Positions 22,383 through 29,578 of a stretch of 34,121 bases of DNA are shown piece after piece. The notes under the pieces were generated by a model that was given only the letters and a program-made list of their open reading frames with translations, was not told the origin of the DNA and made no database searches. Made by a program: the position numbers and the translations under genes. The stretch comes from Acetobacteraceae bacterium (GTDB lineage Bacteria; Pseudomonadota; Alphaproteobacteria; Acetobacterales; Acetobacteraceae). The stretch is from positions 1 through 34,121 of the forward strand of contig DAHWFB010000013.1 of NCBI GenBank assembly GCA_027326105.1, given 5' to 3'. Every line of letters begins with the position of its first letter. Position 1 is the first letter of the stretch.

Positions 22383-24164
22383 TCAGACCGCGCGGCCGGC
22401 GCAGGAGGCGCCGCCGAGAACACAGAAACGGGCGCAGGTTTCGTGGGCGAGCGCGACCGGCCGCGCCGCCTCGGCGAGGGTGGCGCCGAGCGCGAACCCC
22501 TCCGCGTAGGGCAGCAGCGTGCAGGCGATCACCTCCGCCGCGGCGGCGCCGCGCCGGCGCAGGACCATGCGCGAGGAGGCGCACATCGGCGCCGGGCGGC
22601 GCGGGGCGAGCGCCGCCATCAGCCGCGCCCCCACCGGCGGCACCGCGCCCGCGCCGTTGATCTCGGGAAACAGCACCAGCGCGTCGGGGTCCATGGCGTC
22701 GAGCGCCAGGCCGAGTTCCGCGAACAAGCCGGCGAAGCCCGCCCGCACCGCCGCCTCCTCGGCGGGGTCCGGCAGCCGCGCCGCCACCCGCAGTGCAAAC
22801 CCCTCCGCCGCCAGCCAGCGCAGGCCGGTGAGCGCCGGCGCCCAGCTGCCCGGGCCGCGGATCGCCTCGTGCCCTGCCCGGGTGAAATGATCGAGCGAGA
22901 CGCGCAAGCCCAGCCGGTCCCCGTGGGCGGCGCGCAAGGCGCCGAGCAGGCGCGTGTGGCGCTGCATCGGTCGCATGGCGTTGGTCAGCACGAGAACCCG
23001 CAGCCCGGCATCCAGCGCCGCCGCCAGCATGGCGGGCAGGTCGTGGTTGAGGAAGGGTTCGCCGCCGGTGAAGCCGATCTCGGCCAGTTCGGGGTGGTTC
23101 TGCCGCGCCTCGGCGAGGAAGCGGGCGAACTCGGCGAACGAGAGATAGGCGAGGCGGTCGTTGCGCGGACCGCTTTCGATGTAGCAGCCGGCGCAGGCGA
23201 TGTTGCAGAGCGTGCCGGTGTTGCACCAGAGGGTGCGCAGCCCGGCGAGCGCAACCTCGGCCGGCGGCTCGACCGTCGCCGGCAGTGGTTCCGGCCAGGA
23301 CGGAGCCGCCGCCCCGGCCCATAGGATTTCGCCCGGCGCCAGCGGCACCGCGGTCTGCGCCATCTCGGCGGGCGGCAGGATGTCCACGCTCGGCCAGAGG
23401 CCGCACTCCAGCGCGTCGGCGTAGGGTTCCGGCAGACCCGCCCGCCGCATCGCCCGCGCCGCCCCGGCGTGGTCGTAGGCGAGCGGCAGGTGGCGGATGC
23501 GGATGCCCCCCCGCTCGGGGATCAGCAGACTGAACCAGCCGCGCGGAGTGCCGTCGTTGGCGGGAAGGCCGATCGCGCCGGCGTTGTGCCAGAGCCATCC
23601 CGCGCCGCCGCGGGTGAATGGCAGGCCGCAATGGCCGCCGATCACCCCGTCCGTCCCGGCGCGGGCGACCTCGTCGGCGAGCGCCGCCGCGCCGTCGGAG
23701 GCGAAGCGGTAGCGGTTGATGCGGCCTGGCGCGCCATGAACGGCGGCGAGCCGCCGCCCGCCGAGCACGAGATCGATCCGCCGCGGCAGCGCCGCCATCC
23801 AGGCCCGCGCCGCCGGGCCGAGCCGCGCGTCGGCATGGGCGAACCAGGCGGCGGAGAGATGGTCGCACAGCGAGCCCGGGGTGAAGCCGCAGCCGCAATC
23901 CTGCGCGCCGGCCGCGAGTTGCTCCTCGCAATTGCCCATCACCACGGCGATACCGGAGCGCGCCACCAGATCGAAGGTGGGTTCGGGGTCGGCGCCGTAG
24001 GCCACGATGTCGCCGGTGCAGACCATGCGCGCGGGCGGCACGCCGAGGCGGCGGGCCTCCGCGAACAACGCCCCGGTGGCCTGGAGGTTGCTCGCGCAGC
24101 CGCCGAAGACGAGCACCGGCCCGTCGGCGTCGAGCACCGGCCAATCGGGCGCCCCGTCAGGCAC
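22383..24164 (-). CDS. Fusion of a metallophosphoesterase-like domain with a radical SAM domain
   Basis: A 593-residue two-part protein. Residues about 15-250 are a calcineurin-like phosphoesterase: CTGDIVAYGADP, VMGNCEEQL, VHGAPGRINRY and GGHCGLPFTR are recognisable. The first metal motif, however, reads GGCASN where GDIHGN is usual, and the last lacks its second His. Residues about 310-593 are a radical SAM enzyme with the CNIACAGCY cluster motif, GFTGGEPFLN for SAM binding, and further cysteines (MCASSR, IACTLLPY, CARFCVLGGASC) that could hold an auxiliary Fe-S cluster. The GTG start at 24164 overlaps the MFS stop by eight bases. In other bacteria I recall these two domains as neighbouring separate genes. 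The reaction is unknown. Confidence 0.85.
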   Translation of the reverse strand: MPDGAPDWPVLDADGPVLVFGGCASNLQATGALFAEARRLGVPPARMVCTGDIVAYGADPEPTFDLVARSGIAVVMGNCEEQLAAGAQDCGCGFTPGSLCDHLSAAWFAHADARLGPAARAWMAALPRRIDLVLGGRRLAAVHGAPGRINRYRFASDGAAALADEVARAGTDGVIGGHCGLPFTRGGAGWLWHNAGAIGLPANDGTPRGWFSLLIPERGGIRIRHLPLAYDHAGAARAMRRAGLPEPYADALECGLWPSVDILPPAEMAQTAVPLAPGEILWAGAAAPSWPEPLPATVEPPAEVALAGLRTLWCNTGTLCNIACAGCYIESGPRNDRLAYLSFAEFARFLAEARQNHPELAEIGFTGGEPFLNHDLPAMLAAALDAGLRVLVLTNAMRPMQRHTRLLGALRAAHGDRLGLRVSLDHFTRAGHEAIRGPGSWAPALTGLRWLAAEGFALRVAARLPDPAEEAAVRAGFAGLFAELGLALDAMDPDALVLFPEINGAGAVPPVGARLMAALAPRRPAPMCASSRMVLRRRGAAAAEVIACTLLPYAEGFALGATLAEAARPVALAHETCARFCVLGGASCAGRAV

Positions 24165-25569
24165 CGGCGGGCTCTTCCGCGGCGATCGCCTCGAGCGCGA
24201 GCCCGCGCCCTTCGATCCCGCCGCGCCGTGCCCAGACCGTCATCGCCGCGGCGCCGAGCAGCCAGAAGAGCGCGAGCAGCACCAGCGCCCCGGCCATGCT
24301 GCGCGCCCCCACCCAGCCCACCAGGAAGGGCGCCAGCATCGCCCCGAGCCGCCCGACCGCGACCGAGACCCCGACCCCGGTGGCGCGCAGCGAGGTGGGA
24401 AACAGCTCGGAAAATGTCGGGTACGCGGCGATCCAACTGCCGGTCGCGAGCAGATTGACGACGGCGAACCCGGCCATGATGGCGCCCGCCCCGTAGCGGG
24501 TGGCGTAGGCGAAGACCAGGGTCGCGAGCGCGGTCGCGAGATAGAACCCGGCGACCGTGCGGGCGCGCCCGATCCGGTCGAGCAGGAGGGAGACCGCGAA
24601 GCCGCCGAGCAGCGCGCCGGCGCCGCCGGCGAGATAGAACAGCGGCAGCCGCGCGGGGCGCAGATGGAGCGCGGGCAGCACCACGATGGGCAGGAAGGCG
24701 AACAGGCCGTAATATCCCGAAGCCTCGGCGAAATCGAGCGCGCAGCCGAGCGCGAGCCGCCCCGGATAGAGCCGCAGCAGGCGCAGGAACGCCCGGCCCT
24801 CGCGGCGGATGCGCCGGCGCACCGGCGCCACCTCGGGCGGGGGCAGGCGGATCAGCCCGGCGGCGATGCCGGCGACGATCGCCTGCGCCTCGCCCGGACG
24901 CTCGGCGGTCAGCAGCCAGCGCGGCGATTCCGGCATGTGCCGGCGCAGGAAGGCGGCCGAGAGCGCGATCAGCCCGCCGAAGCCGAACACCACCCGCCAG
25001 CCGAGATCGGGCGGCAGCGCGGAGAGCACCAGCCAGGAGATCAGCGCCGCGGCGAGGCTTCCCACTGGCCAGAAATTGAGCACGATCGCGGCCGCCCGCC
25101 CGCGCCGGGCGCTGGGCACGAATTCGGCGATGGCGGCGTTGATCGCGGAATATTCCGCGCCCACCCCGAGACCGGCGAGGAAGCGCAGGGCGAGCAGCGC
25201 GCCGAGGCCGGGAGCGAAGGCGGTGGCCAGCGTCGCCACCCCGTAGAGCGCCAGGCTGCCGAGGAAGACCCGCCGCCGCCCCAGCACGTCCGACAGCCAG
25301 CCGAACCCGGCCGCGCCGAACATCAGCCCGACGAACCAGGCGCCGAGAATGACCGACATCCCGTAGGACCCGAGATGGAACCGCGCCCGCAGCGCGCCGA
25401 GCACGTTGCCGATCAGCGTCACCTCGAAGGCGTCCATCGCCCAGCCCAGGCCGAAGAGCAGCACCATCACGGTGTGGAACCGGTTCCACGGCAGATCGGC
25501 GAGCGTGCGGCGCATCTGCTCGGCGCGCATCTCCTCCGCATCGCGGGACTCGCGGCCGGCTGCTTCCAT
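24157..25569 (-). CDS. MFS transporter, sugar/organic-acid symporter type
   Basis: A 470-residue major facilitator with 12 predicted helices. Visible signatures are WAMDAFEVTLIGNVLGAL in helix 1, the loop 2-3 motif GWLSDVLGRRRV, RFLAGLGVGAEYSAINA in helix 4, and PESPRWLL before the central loop. LPTFSEL-type sequence YPTFSELFPTSLRATGVG follows in the C-terminal half. These match the SP/metabolite:H+ symporter branch that includes aromatic-acid and sialic-acid carriers; the substrate cannot be read out. The ATG at 25569 has AGGAGAG seven bases upstream and is preferred to a GTG at 25599. It is first in the operon with the phosphoesterase-radical SAM fusion and the ion transporter. Confidence 0.88.
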   Translation of the reverse strand: MEAAGRESRDAEEMRAEQMRRTLADLPWNRFHTVMVLLFGLGWAMDAFEVTLIGNVLGALRARFHLGSYGMSVILGAWFVGLMFGAAGFGWLSDVLGRRRVFLGSLALYGVATLATAFAPGLGALLALRFLAGLGVGAEYSAINAAIAEFVPSARRGRAAAIVLNFWPVGSLAAALISWLVLSALPPDLGWRVVFGFGGLIALSAAFLRRHMPESPRWLLTAERPGEAQAIVAGIAAGLIRLPPPEVAPVRRRIRREGRAFLRLLRLYPGRLALGCALDFAEASGYYGLFAFLPIVVLPALHLRPARLPLFYLAGGAGALLGGFAVSLLLDRIGRARTVAGFYLATALATLVFAYATRYGAGAIMAGFAVVNLLATGSWIAAYPTFSELFPTSLRATGVGVSVAVGRLGAMLAPFLVGWVGARSMAGALVLLALFWLLGAAAMTVWARRGGIEGRGLALEAIAAEEPAGA

Positions 25570-25925
25570 GGGACGGCTCTCCTGCTTGGCCCTGGCCACG
25601 CCCTGGCGGGCTCGGCTGCGAGGGTAGGCTAGTTGCCACCACGCACGCCACCCGCCCCGGCAGAAACGCGTCGGTGCATCCGCCTCATGCCCGCGCGCAC
25701 CAGCCCCGCGCGCATCGGCCCCGCGCGCATCGGCATGGTCGATGGCGGGGGCGGAGGCGACCGCCTCGTCGCGGCCCGATCGCCGCGCGCCCGTCCCGGC
25801 ATTGCTGGCCGGGGAAGCCGAGCCAGGCCGCCGCCGCCGCCAGCGGCAGGATCCGCTTCCCGCCCGTCAGCCGGTCACGCCGGCGGTTTGCCGAGCGGGA
25901 GCGCGGGCGTGATAGCATCCGCGCG
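25570..25925. other. Divergent intergenic region upstream of MFS operon and DUF445 gene
   Basis: About 355 bp containing promoters for both flanking units. Apart from the 15-bp repeat cluster listed separately, I see no operator dyad or RNA fold. Open frames crossing it are Arg/Ala/Pro-rich and look like translated GC-rich noise. Confidence 0.4.
25689..25733. repeat. Tandem 15-bp repeat, about three copies
   Basis: CCCCGCGCGCATCGG is repeated exactly at 25704-25718 and 25719-25733. A degenerate copy (GCCCGCGCGCACCAG) precedes at 25689-25703. It lies in the MFS/DUF445 intergenic region and is probably a slippage product. Confidence 0.8.
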
Positions 25926-27200
25926 ATGAGCCCCCTCGACCCCGACGCCGAAGCCCGCGCGGCGCTGCGCCGTCACCGCGCCTTCGCGACCCTGCTGCTG
26001 GCCGCGATGGGCGCCTTGACCCTGCTCGGCTACGCGCTGCCGGCGGGCCGCTGGCGTGATCTTCTGGAAGCGGCGGCGCGCTCGGGCTTCGTCGGCGGCA
26101 TCGCCGACTGGTTCGCGGTGGTGGCGCTGTTCCGCCACCCGCTCGGCCTGCCGATCCCCCATACCGCCATCCTGCCGGCGCAGAAGGAGCGGCTCGGGCG
26201 CGCGCTCGGGCGTTTCGTGGCCGGCCACGTCTTCACCGAGGCGGAGATCGGGCGCAGCCTCACCCATCTCGACCTTCCCGCCATTCTCGCCCGCTTCCTC
26301 GCCGACCCCGAGGCCGCGCGCCCGGCCGCGCAGGGGCTCGCCGCTCTCCTGCCGCGTCTCCTCGCCAGCCTGGAGGATGGGCGGGCGCGGCGGCTGCTCG
26401 GGCGCATCGTGCCCCGCCTGCTCGGCGGCGAGGCGGGCGGGCGGCTGCTCGCCCGCGCGCTGCGCGGCCTGGTCGCGGGCGGACGCCACCAGGAGGTGTT
26501 CGGCTTCATCCTCGGCGAGTTGCGGGCTTCGATCGCGGCGCGCGAGGAGGCACTGCGCATCGCGATCGAGGAGCGGGTGCGCGAACAGGGCGGGCGGCTG
26601 GTCGGCTGGGCGCTCGGCGCCTCCATCGCACGGCGCGTGCTCGCCGCGGTCAGCGCCGAGTTCGACCGCATGGGGCCGGAGGATTCCGAAATGCGCGCCG
26701 CGTTCGACGAATGGGTGAAGCGCGAGATCACGCGCATCGAGGAGGACCCCGAGCGGGCGCGCGAACTCGGCCGCAGCTTGCGCCAGATCTTCGGCCACGA
26801 ATCGGTGCAGGCCTGGCTCGGTGACGTATGGAGCCGGCTGCGCAGCGCGCTGGAAGCGGACGCCGCCCGCCCGGCCGGCCGCACCGTGACCCTGCTCGAA
26901 GGCGCCTTCGGCAATCTCGGCGCCCTGCTCGCCGCCGACCCCGCGGCGCGCGCCCGCCTCGACCGCGCCGCCCTCGGCATCGCCCGCAGCCTGCTGCCCG
27001 CGGCGCGCGAGCGCTTGTCGGTATTCATCGCGGAGGTGGTGGGCAACTGGGACAGCGCCACCCTGACCGAGCGGCTCGAACTGCGCGTAGGGAAGGACCT
27101 GCAATATGTGCGCATGAACGGCACGCTGGTGGGGTTTCTCGCCGGCGGGGTGCTGTACGGGCTGTTGTCGGTGCTGTTCGGCGGCGCGGGCGGGCCTTGA
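25926..27200 (+). CDS. DUF445 family membrane protein (YjiN-like)
   Basis: A 424-residue DUF445 protein. An N-terminal membrane helix (about residues 22-42, [19 protein letters not shown]) is followed by the family core [20 protein letters not shown], then [21 protein letters not shown] long helical middle comes next, and a C-terminal membrane helix ([20 protein letters not shown]) closes the protein. DUF445 proteins are inner-membrane proteins of unclear role; the large central part probably lies on one side of the membrane as helical bundles. The ATG at 25926 directly precedes the conserved start. It is followed by rpmE, which appears to have its own promoter. Confidence 0.88.
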   Translation: MSPLDPDAEARAALRRHRAFATLLLAAMGALTLLGYALPAGRWRDLLEAAARSGFVGGIADWFAVVALFRHPLGLPIPHTAILPAQKERLGRALGRFVAGHVFTEAEIGRSLTHLDLPAILARFLADPEAARPAAQGLAALLPRLLASLEDGRARRLLGRIVPRLLGGEAGGRLLARALRGLVAGGRHQEVFGFILGELRASIAAREEALRIAIEERVREQGGRLVGWALGASIARRVLAAVSAEFDRMGPEDSEMRAAFDEWVKREITRIEEDPERARELGRSLRQIFGHESVQAWLGDVWSRLRSALEADAARPAGRTVTLLEGAFGNLGALLAADPAARARLDRAALGIARSLLPAARERLSVFIAEVVGNWDSATLTERLELRVGKDLQYVRMNGTLVGFLAGGVLYGLLSVLFGGAGGP

Positions 27201-27225
27201 ATCTCCGCCCTGCTGCCTCTATACG
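27197..27225 (+). promoter_or_regulatory. Sigma-70-type promoter of rpmE
   Basis: TTGAAT at 27197-27202 and TATACG at 27220-27225 are separated by 17 bases, a good match to a housekeeping promoter. The -35 box overlaps the stop codon of the DUF445 gene. Transcription would begin near 27232, giving a leader of about 45 bases. The leader contains a perfect 6-bp hairpin, CCGCCG (27240-27245) with CGGCGG (27254-27259). Confidence 0.6.
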
Positions 27226-27276
27226 CGGCGCTCCCTTCTCCGCCGGTCGGGATCGGCGGAACCCCGGAGAGACCCG

Positions 27277-27504
27277 ATGAAATCCGACATCCACCCCGAC
27301 TATCACGAGATCACCGTGGTGATGACCGACGGCACCCGCTTCACCACCCGCTCCTGCTGGGGCAAGCCGGGCGACGTGATGCACCTCGACGTCGATCCCA
27401 AGTCCCACCCCGCCTGGACCGGCCACAGCCGCATCATCGACACCGGCGGCCAGGTGGCGAAGTTCAACAAGCGCTTCGCCGGCCTCGGAGTGGCCAAGAC
27501 CTAG
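27277..27504 (+). CDS. rpmE: 50S ribosomal protein L31
   Basis: A 75-residue L31, a late-assembling protein at the bridge between ribosomal subunits. The family sequence is clear: [20 protein letters not shown], the [18 protein letters not shown] segment and FNKRFAGLG. It has a single cysteine (RSCWG) and no CxxC pairs, so it is a zinc-free type that would not serve as a zinc store. The ATG at 27277 has GGAGAG five bases upstream. It probably forms its own transcription unit. Confidence 0.96.
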   Translation: MKSDIHPDYHEITVVMTDGTRFTTRSCWGKPGDVMHLDVDPKSHPAWTGHSRIIDTGGQVAKFNKRFAGLGVAKT

Positions 27505-27515
27505 GGTTCACGCCC

Positions 27516-27550
27516 GCGCCGGCCCGGCGGCTCCGGCCCGGCTCCGGCGC
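27516..27550 (+). terminator. GC-rich hairpin after rpmE, possible terminator
   Basis: GCGCCGG at 27516-27522 pairs perfectly with CCGGCGC at 27544-27550, and further G/C pairing is possible in the loop. It begins 12 bases after the rpmE stop. No U-tract follows, so termination is only plausible; it may instead protect the mRNA end. Confidence 0.35.
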
Positions 27551-27595
27551 ACCTTCTGGCCGAGCGTCCGGGCGCTGCGTCGTTGCTGCCACCCC

Positions 27596-27623
27596 CTTGA
27601 AATCACGCGCTGCGGCGCCATTT
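27596..27623 (+). promoter_or_regulatory. RpoH (sigma-32) heat-shock promoter of hsp20
   Basis: CTTGAAA at 27596-27602, 13 bases, then CGCCATTT at 27616-27623. The known sigma-32 consensus is CTTGAAA and CCCCATNT, with 13-14 bases between; this site has one mismatch. Transcription would start near 27630, about 95 bases before the hsp20 start codon. Confidence 0.75.
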
Positions 27624-27629
27624 CTGGTG

Positions 27630-27724
27630 ATGTCCGAGGTGCCCTTTCGGGGCCTCGAAGCGTGCAGCGGGCCAGCCCCTCGGGTGGCCCGGAAATGAAA
27701 CCTTGCTCCTGAAGGAGGTTTGTG
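27630..27724 (+). ncRNA. ROSE-type RNA thermometer in the hsp20 5' leader
   Basis: The leader folds into successive hairpins. The first (27635-27657) has arms CGAGG/CCTCG. The second (27668-27691) has perfect arms CGGGCCA/TGGCCCG. In the third, AAACC (27698-27702) pairs with GGTTT (27717-27721) and TCCT pairs with AGGA, burying the Shine-Dalgarno AGGAGG (27713-27718). The element TTGCTCCT upstream of the Shine-Dalgarno matches the conserved UYGCU of ROSE elements, which melt at high temperature to allow translation of small heat-shock genes in alphaproteobacteria. Confidence 0.78.
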
Positions 27725-28186
27725 ATGACGTTCGATTTCTCCCCCCTGTTCCGCAGCGCCATCGGCTTCGACCGGATGGTCAATCTCGTCGATTCGCTGC
27801 AGGAAGCCGCCGGCTCGCCCGGCTATCCGCCCTACAACATCGCCAAGACCGGCGAGGATTCCTATCGGCTGACCATGGCGGTCGCCGGCTTCGGCCCCGA
27901 CACCCTCGAGCTCACCGTCAAGGAGAACACGCTCGTGGTCTCTGGCCGCCAGCCCGCCGAGAACGACAATGCCGAACTGCTCTATCGCGGCATCGCCGGC
28001 CGCGCCTTCGAGCGTCGCTTCGCCCTCGCGGACCATCTCGTGGTCGAGGGCGCCGAGATCGAGAACGGGCTGCTCCATGTCGCCCTCCGCCGCGTGGTGC
28101 CCGAGGCGTTGAAGCCCCGGCGCATCGCGATCGCCACCACCACCGCCGGACGCGTCGCGGCACCGACGATCAACCAGGCCGCCTGA
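27725..28186 (+). CDS. Small heat-shock protein, Hsp20/IbpA class
   Basis: A 153-residue alpha-crystallin-type chaperone that binds unfolding proteins without ATP. The N-terminal arm FRSAIGFDRMVNLVDSL is typical of class A (IbpA-like) members. The alpha-crystallin domain runs from about residue 36 (YPPYNIAKTGEDSYRLTMAV) through VKENTLVVSGRQ and AFERRFALADHLVVEGAEIE to NGLLHVALRRVVPE. The C-terminal IAI (in PRRIAIA) is the IxI motif used in oligomer assembly. The ATG at 27725 is six bases from AGGAGG; a GTG just before it is a less likely start. It has its own sigma-32-like promoter, ROSE-type leader and terminator, so it is a single-gene heat-shock unit. Confidence 0.94.
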   Translation: MTFDFSPLFRSAIGFDRMVNLVDSLQEAAGSPGYPPYNIAKTGEDSYRLTMAVAGFGPDTLELTVKENTLVVSGRQPAENDNAELLYRGIAGRAFERRFALADHLVVEGAEIENGLLHVALRRVVPEALKPRRIAIATTTAGRVAAPTINQAA

Positions 28187-28210
28187 CCACTATCGCCGGC
28201 CAAACCGGTC

Positions 28211-28240
28211 AAGGGGTCGGCCGTCGGGCCGGCCCCTTTT
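28211..28240 (+). terminator. Intrinsic terminator of hsp20
   Basis: AAGGGGTCGGCC (28211-28222) pairs with GGCCGGCCCCTT (28227-28238) around the loop GTCG. That is 12 pairs with one G-T wobble, ending in TTTT. It lies 25 bases after the hsp20 stop and is the clearest terminator in the window. Confidence 0.88.
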
Positions 28241-28244
28241 CCGC

Positions 28245-28309
28245 GTCCGCCCCCTGGGTCCGCCCCCTGGATCCGCCTCCTGGGTCCGCGCCCTGGGTCC
28301 GCGCCCTGG
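28245..28309. repeat. Minisatellite: five copies of a 13-bp unit
   Basis: Five head-to-tail copies of (G/A)TCCGC(C/G)(C/T)CCTGG start at 28245, 28258, 28271, 28284 and 28297. Copies 1 and 2 are identical, copies 4 and 5 are identical, and copy 3 differs at two positions. The array sits between the hsp20 terminator and the AGE epimerase gene, outside any coding region. Confidence 0.92.
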
Positions 28310-28364
28310 CAAACTCCCCCCTCGGGCTGGTATCGATGCCGCGGATGTGCAACGGAGCCGCGCC

Positions 28365-29501
28365 ATGACCGGCGAGACGGGAATTGCGGACTATCTCCGT
28401 TTCGTGCTCGGGGAGTCGCTTGCCCGCTGGGCCGAAGCGGGAACCGATGGGCGGGGCGGATTCATCGAGCGGATCGGCCAGGACGGCACCCCTGATCGCG
28501 CCGCGCCGCGCCGGCTCCGGGTTCAGGCGCGCCAGATCTACGTCTTCGCCGAGGCTTCGCGCCTGGGATTGATCGAAGCCCACGCCCTGGCGGCGGACGG
28601 TTTCGCTGCCATGGCGGAGCGCTACTGGTCGGCCGACGGCGGGTTCATCTTCTCCTGCGACCCCGAAGGCGGCGCCCACGATCCCGCCCGCTACGCCTAC
28701 GAGCAGGCGTTCGTCCTGCTCGCCGCCGCGGCCCTTTACCGCCTCGGCCGCAATCGCCTGGTGCTCGACTGGGCCGAGCGCACCCAGCGCTTCCTCGACG
28801 AGCGCCTGGCCGATCCAGGCGGAGGCGGGTATTTCGACGCGCCCGGGCAGGATGCGCCGCGCGGGCAGAACCCGCACATGCACCTGTTCGAGGCCTATCT
28901 CGCGCTCTTCGAAGCGACCGGGGATCGCGCCTGGCGCCGCCGCGCCGAGGCGATGCTGGCGCTGTTCTGCGCCCATTTTCTCGACCCGCGGGGCGCGGTG
29001 GGCGAATTCTTCACCGCTCGGTGGCAGCCCGCACCCGGGGAGGCGGGCACGCTGCGCGAGCCCGGCCATCAGTTCGAGTGGGCCTGGCTGCTCGCCCGCT
29101 ACCGCGCGCTCTGTCCGGACGGGCAGGCGGTGCCGGCGGGCGCGCCGCTGGGCTTCGGCCTCGCCGGCGGGATCGACCCGCGCGACGGTCTGGCCTTCGA
29201 TGCGATCGGCCCCGACCTCCACCCGCGCGAGACCAGCAAGCGGCTGTGGCCGCAGACCGAGCTCCTCAAGGCGCTGCTCGCCGGGTTGGCCGCGCGGCCG
29301 GGCCCCGCCCGCGCGGCGCGGATCGACCGCGTCTGCCGCACCGTCACCGCCCGCTACCGCTCGGCCTGGGGCCTCTGGCACGATCGGCTCGACCCCTCCG
29401 GCGCGCCGATCGCGGCTCCCGCACCGGCGAGCACGCTCTACCATCTCTTCGTCGCCGCGACCGAGCTTCATCGCCATCGAGACCTGCTCGCGCCGGCTTG
29501 A
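28365..29501 (+). CDS. AGE family epimerase/isomerase (N-acylglucosamine 2-epimerase-like)
   Basis: A 378-residue (alpha/alpha)6-barrel sugar isomerase. Family landmarks are RLRVQARQIYVFAEASRLG near residue 50, YEQAFVLLAAAALYR, NPHMHLFEAYLALFEATGD, GHQFEWAWLLARY with a catalytic His, RLWPQTELLKALLAG and STLYHLFVAATELH. Members interconvert glucose/mannose-type sugars, N-acylglucosamine/N-acylmannosamine or their phosphates. The VQARQ and HMHLFEA stretches resemble the mannose isomerase and mannose-6-phosphate isomerase groups, but I cannot fix the substrate. The ATG at 28365 has GGAG seven bases upstream; a GTG at 28347 is less likely. It may supply sugars for polysaccharide synthesis. Confidence 0.87.
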   Translation: MTGETGIADYLRFVLGESLARWAEAGTDGRGGFIERIGQDGTPDRAAPRRLRVQARQIYVFAEASRLGLIEAHALAADGFAAMAERYWSADGGFIFSCDPEGGAHDPARYAYEQAFVLLAAAALYRLGRNRLVLDWAERTQRFLDERLADPGGGGYFDAPGQDAPRGQNPHMHLFEAYLALFEATGDRAWRRRAEAMLALFCAHFLDPRGAVGEFFTARWQPAPGEAGTLREPGHQFEWAWLLARYRALCPDGQAVPAGAPLGFGLAGGIDPRDGLAFDAIGPDLHPRETSKRLWPQTELLKALLAGLAARPGPARAARIDRVCRTVTARYRSAWGLWHDRLDPSGAPIAAPAPASTLYHLFVAATELHRHRDLLAPA

Positions 29502-29578
29502 TCCTGATCAACCCGGCCATCGTTCCCATCGGCTACCATCCAGCCTCGACAATGGCTGCGGAACGGAGACGGTCCGGC

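Noticed and set aside
28245-28309. CRISPR array
   Set aside because: Units are 13 bp and contiguous with no unique spacers, and there are no cas genes.
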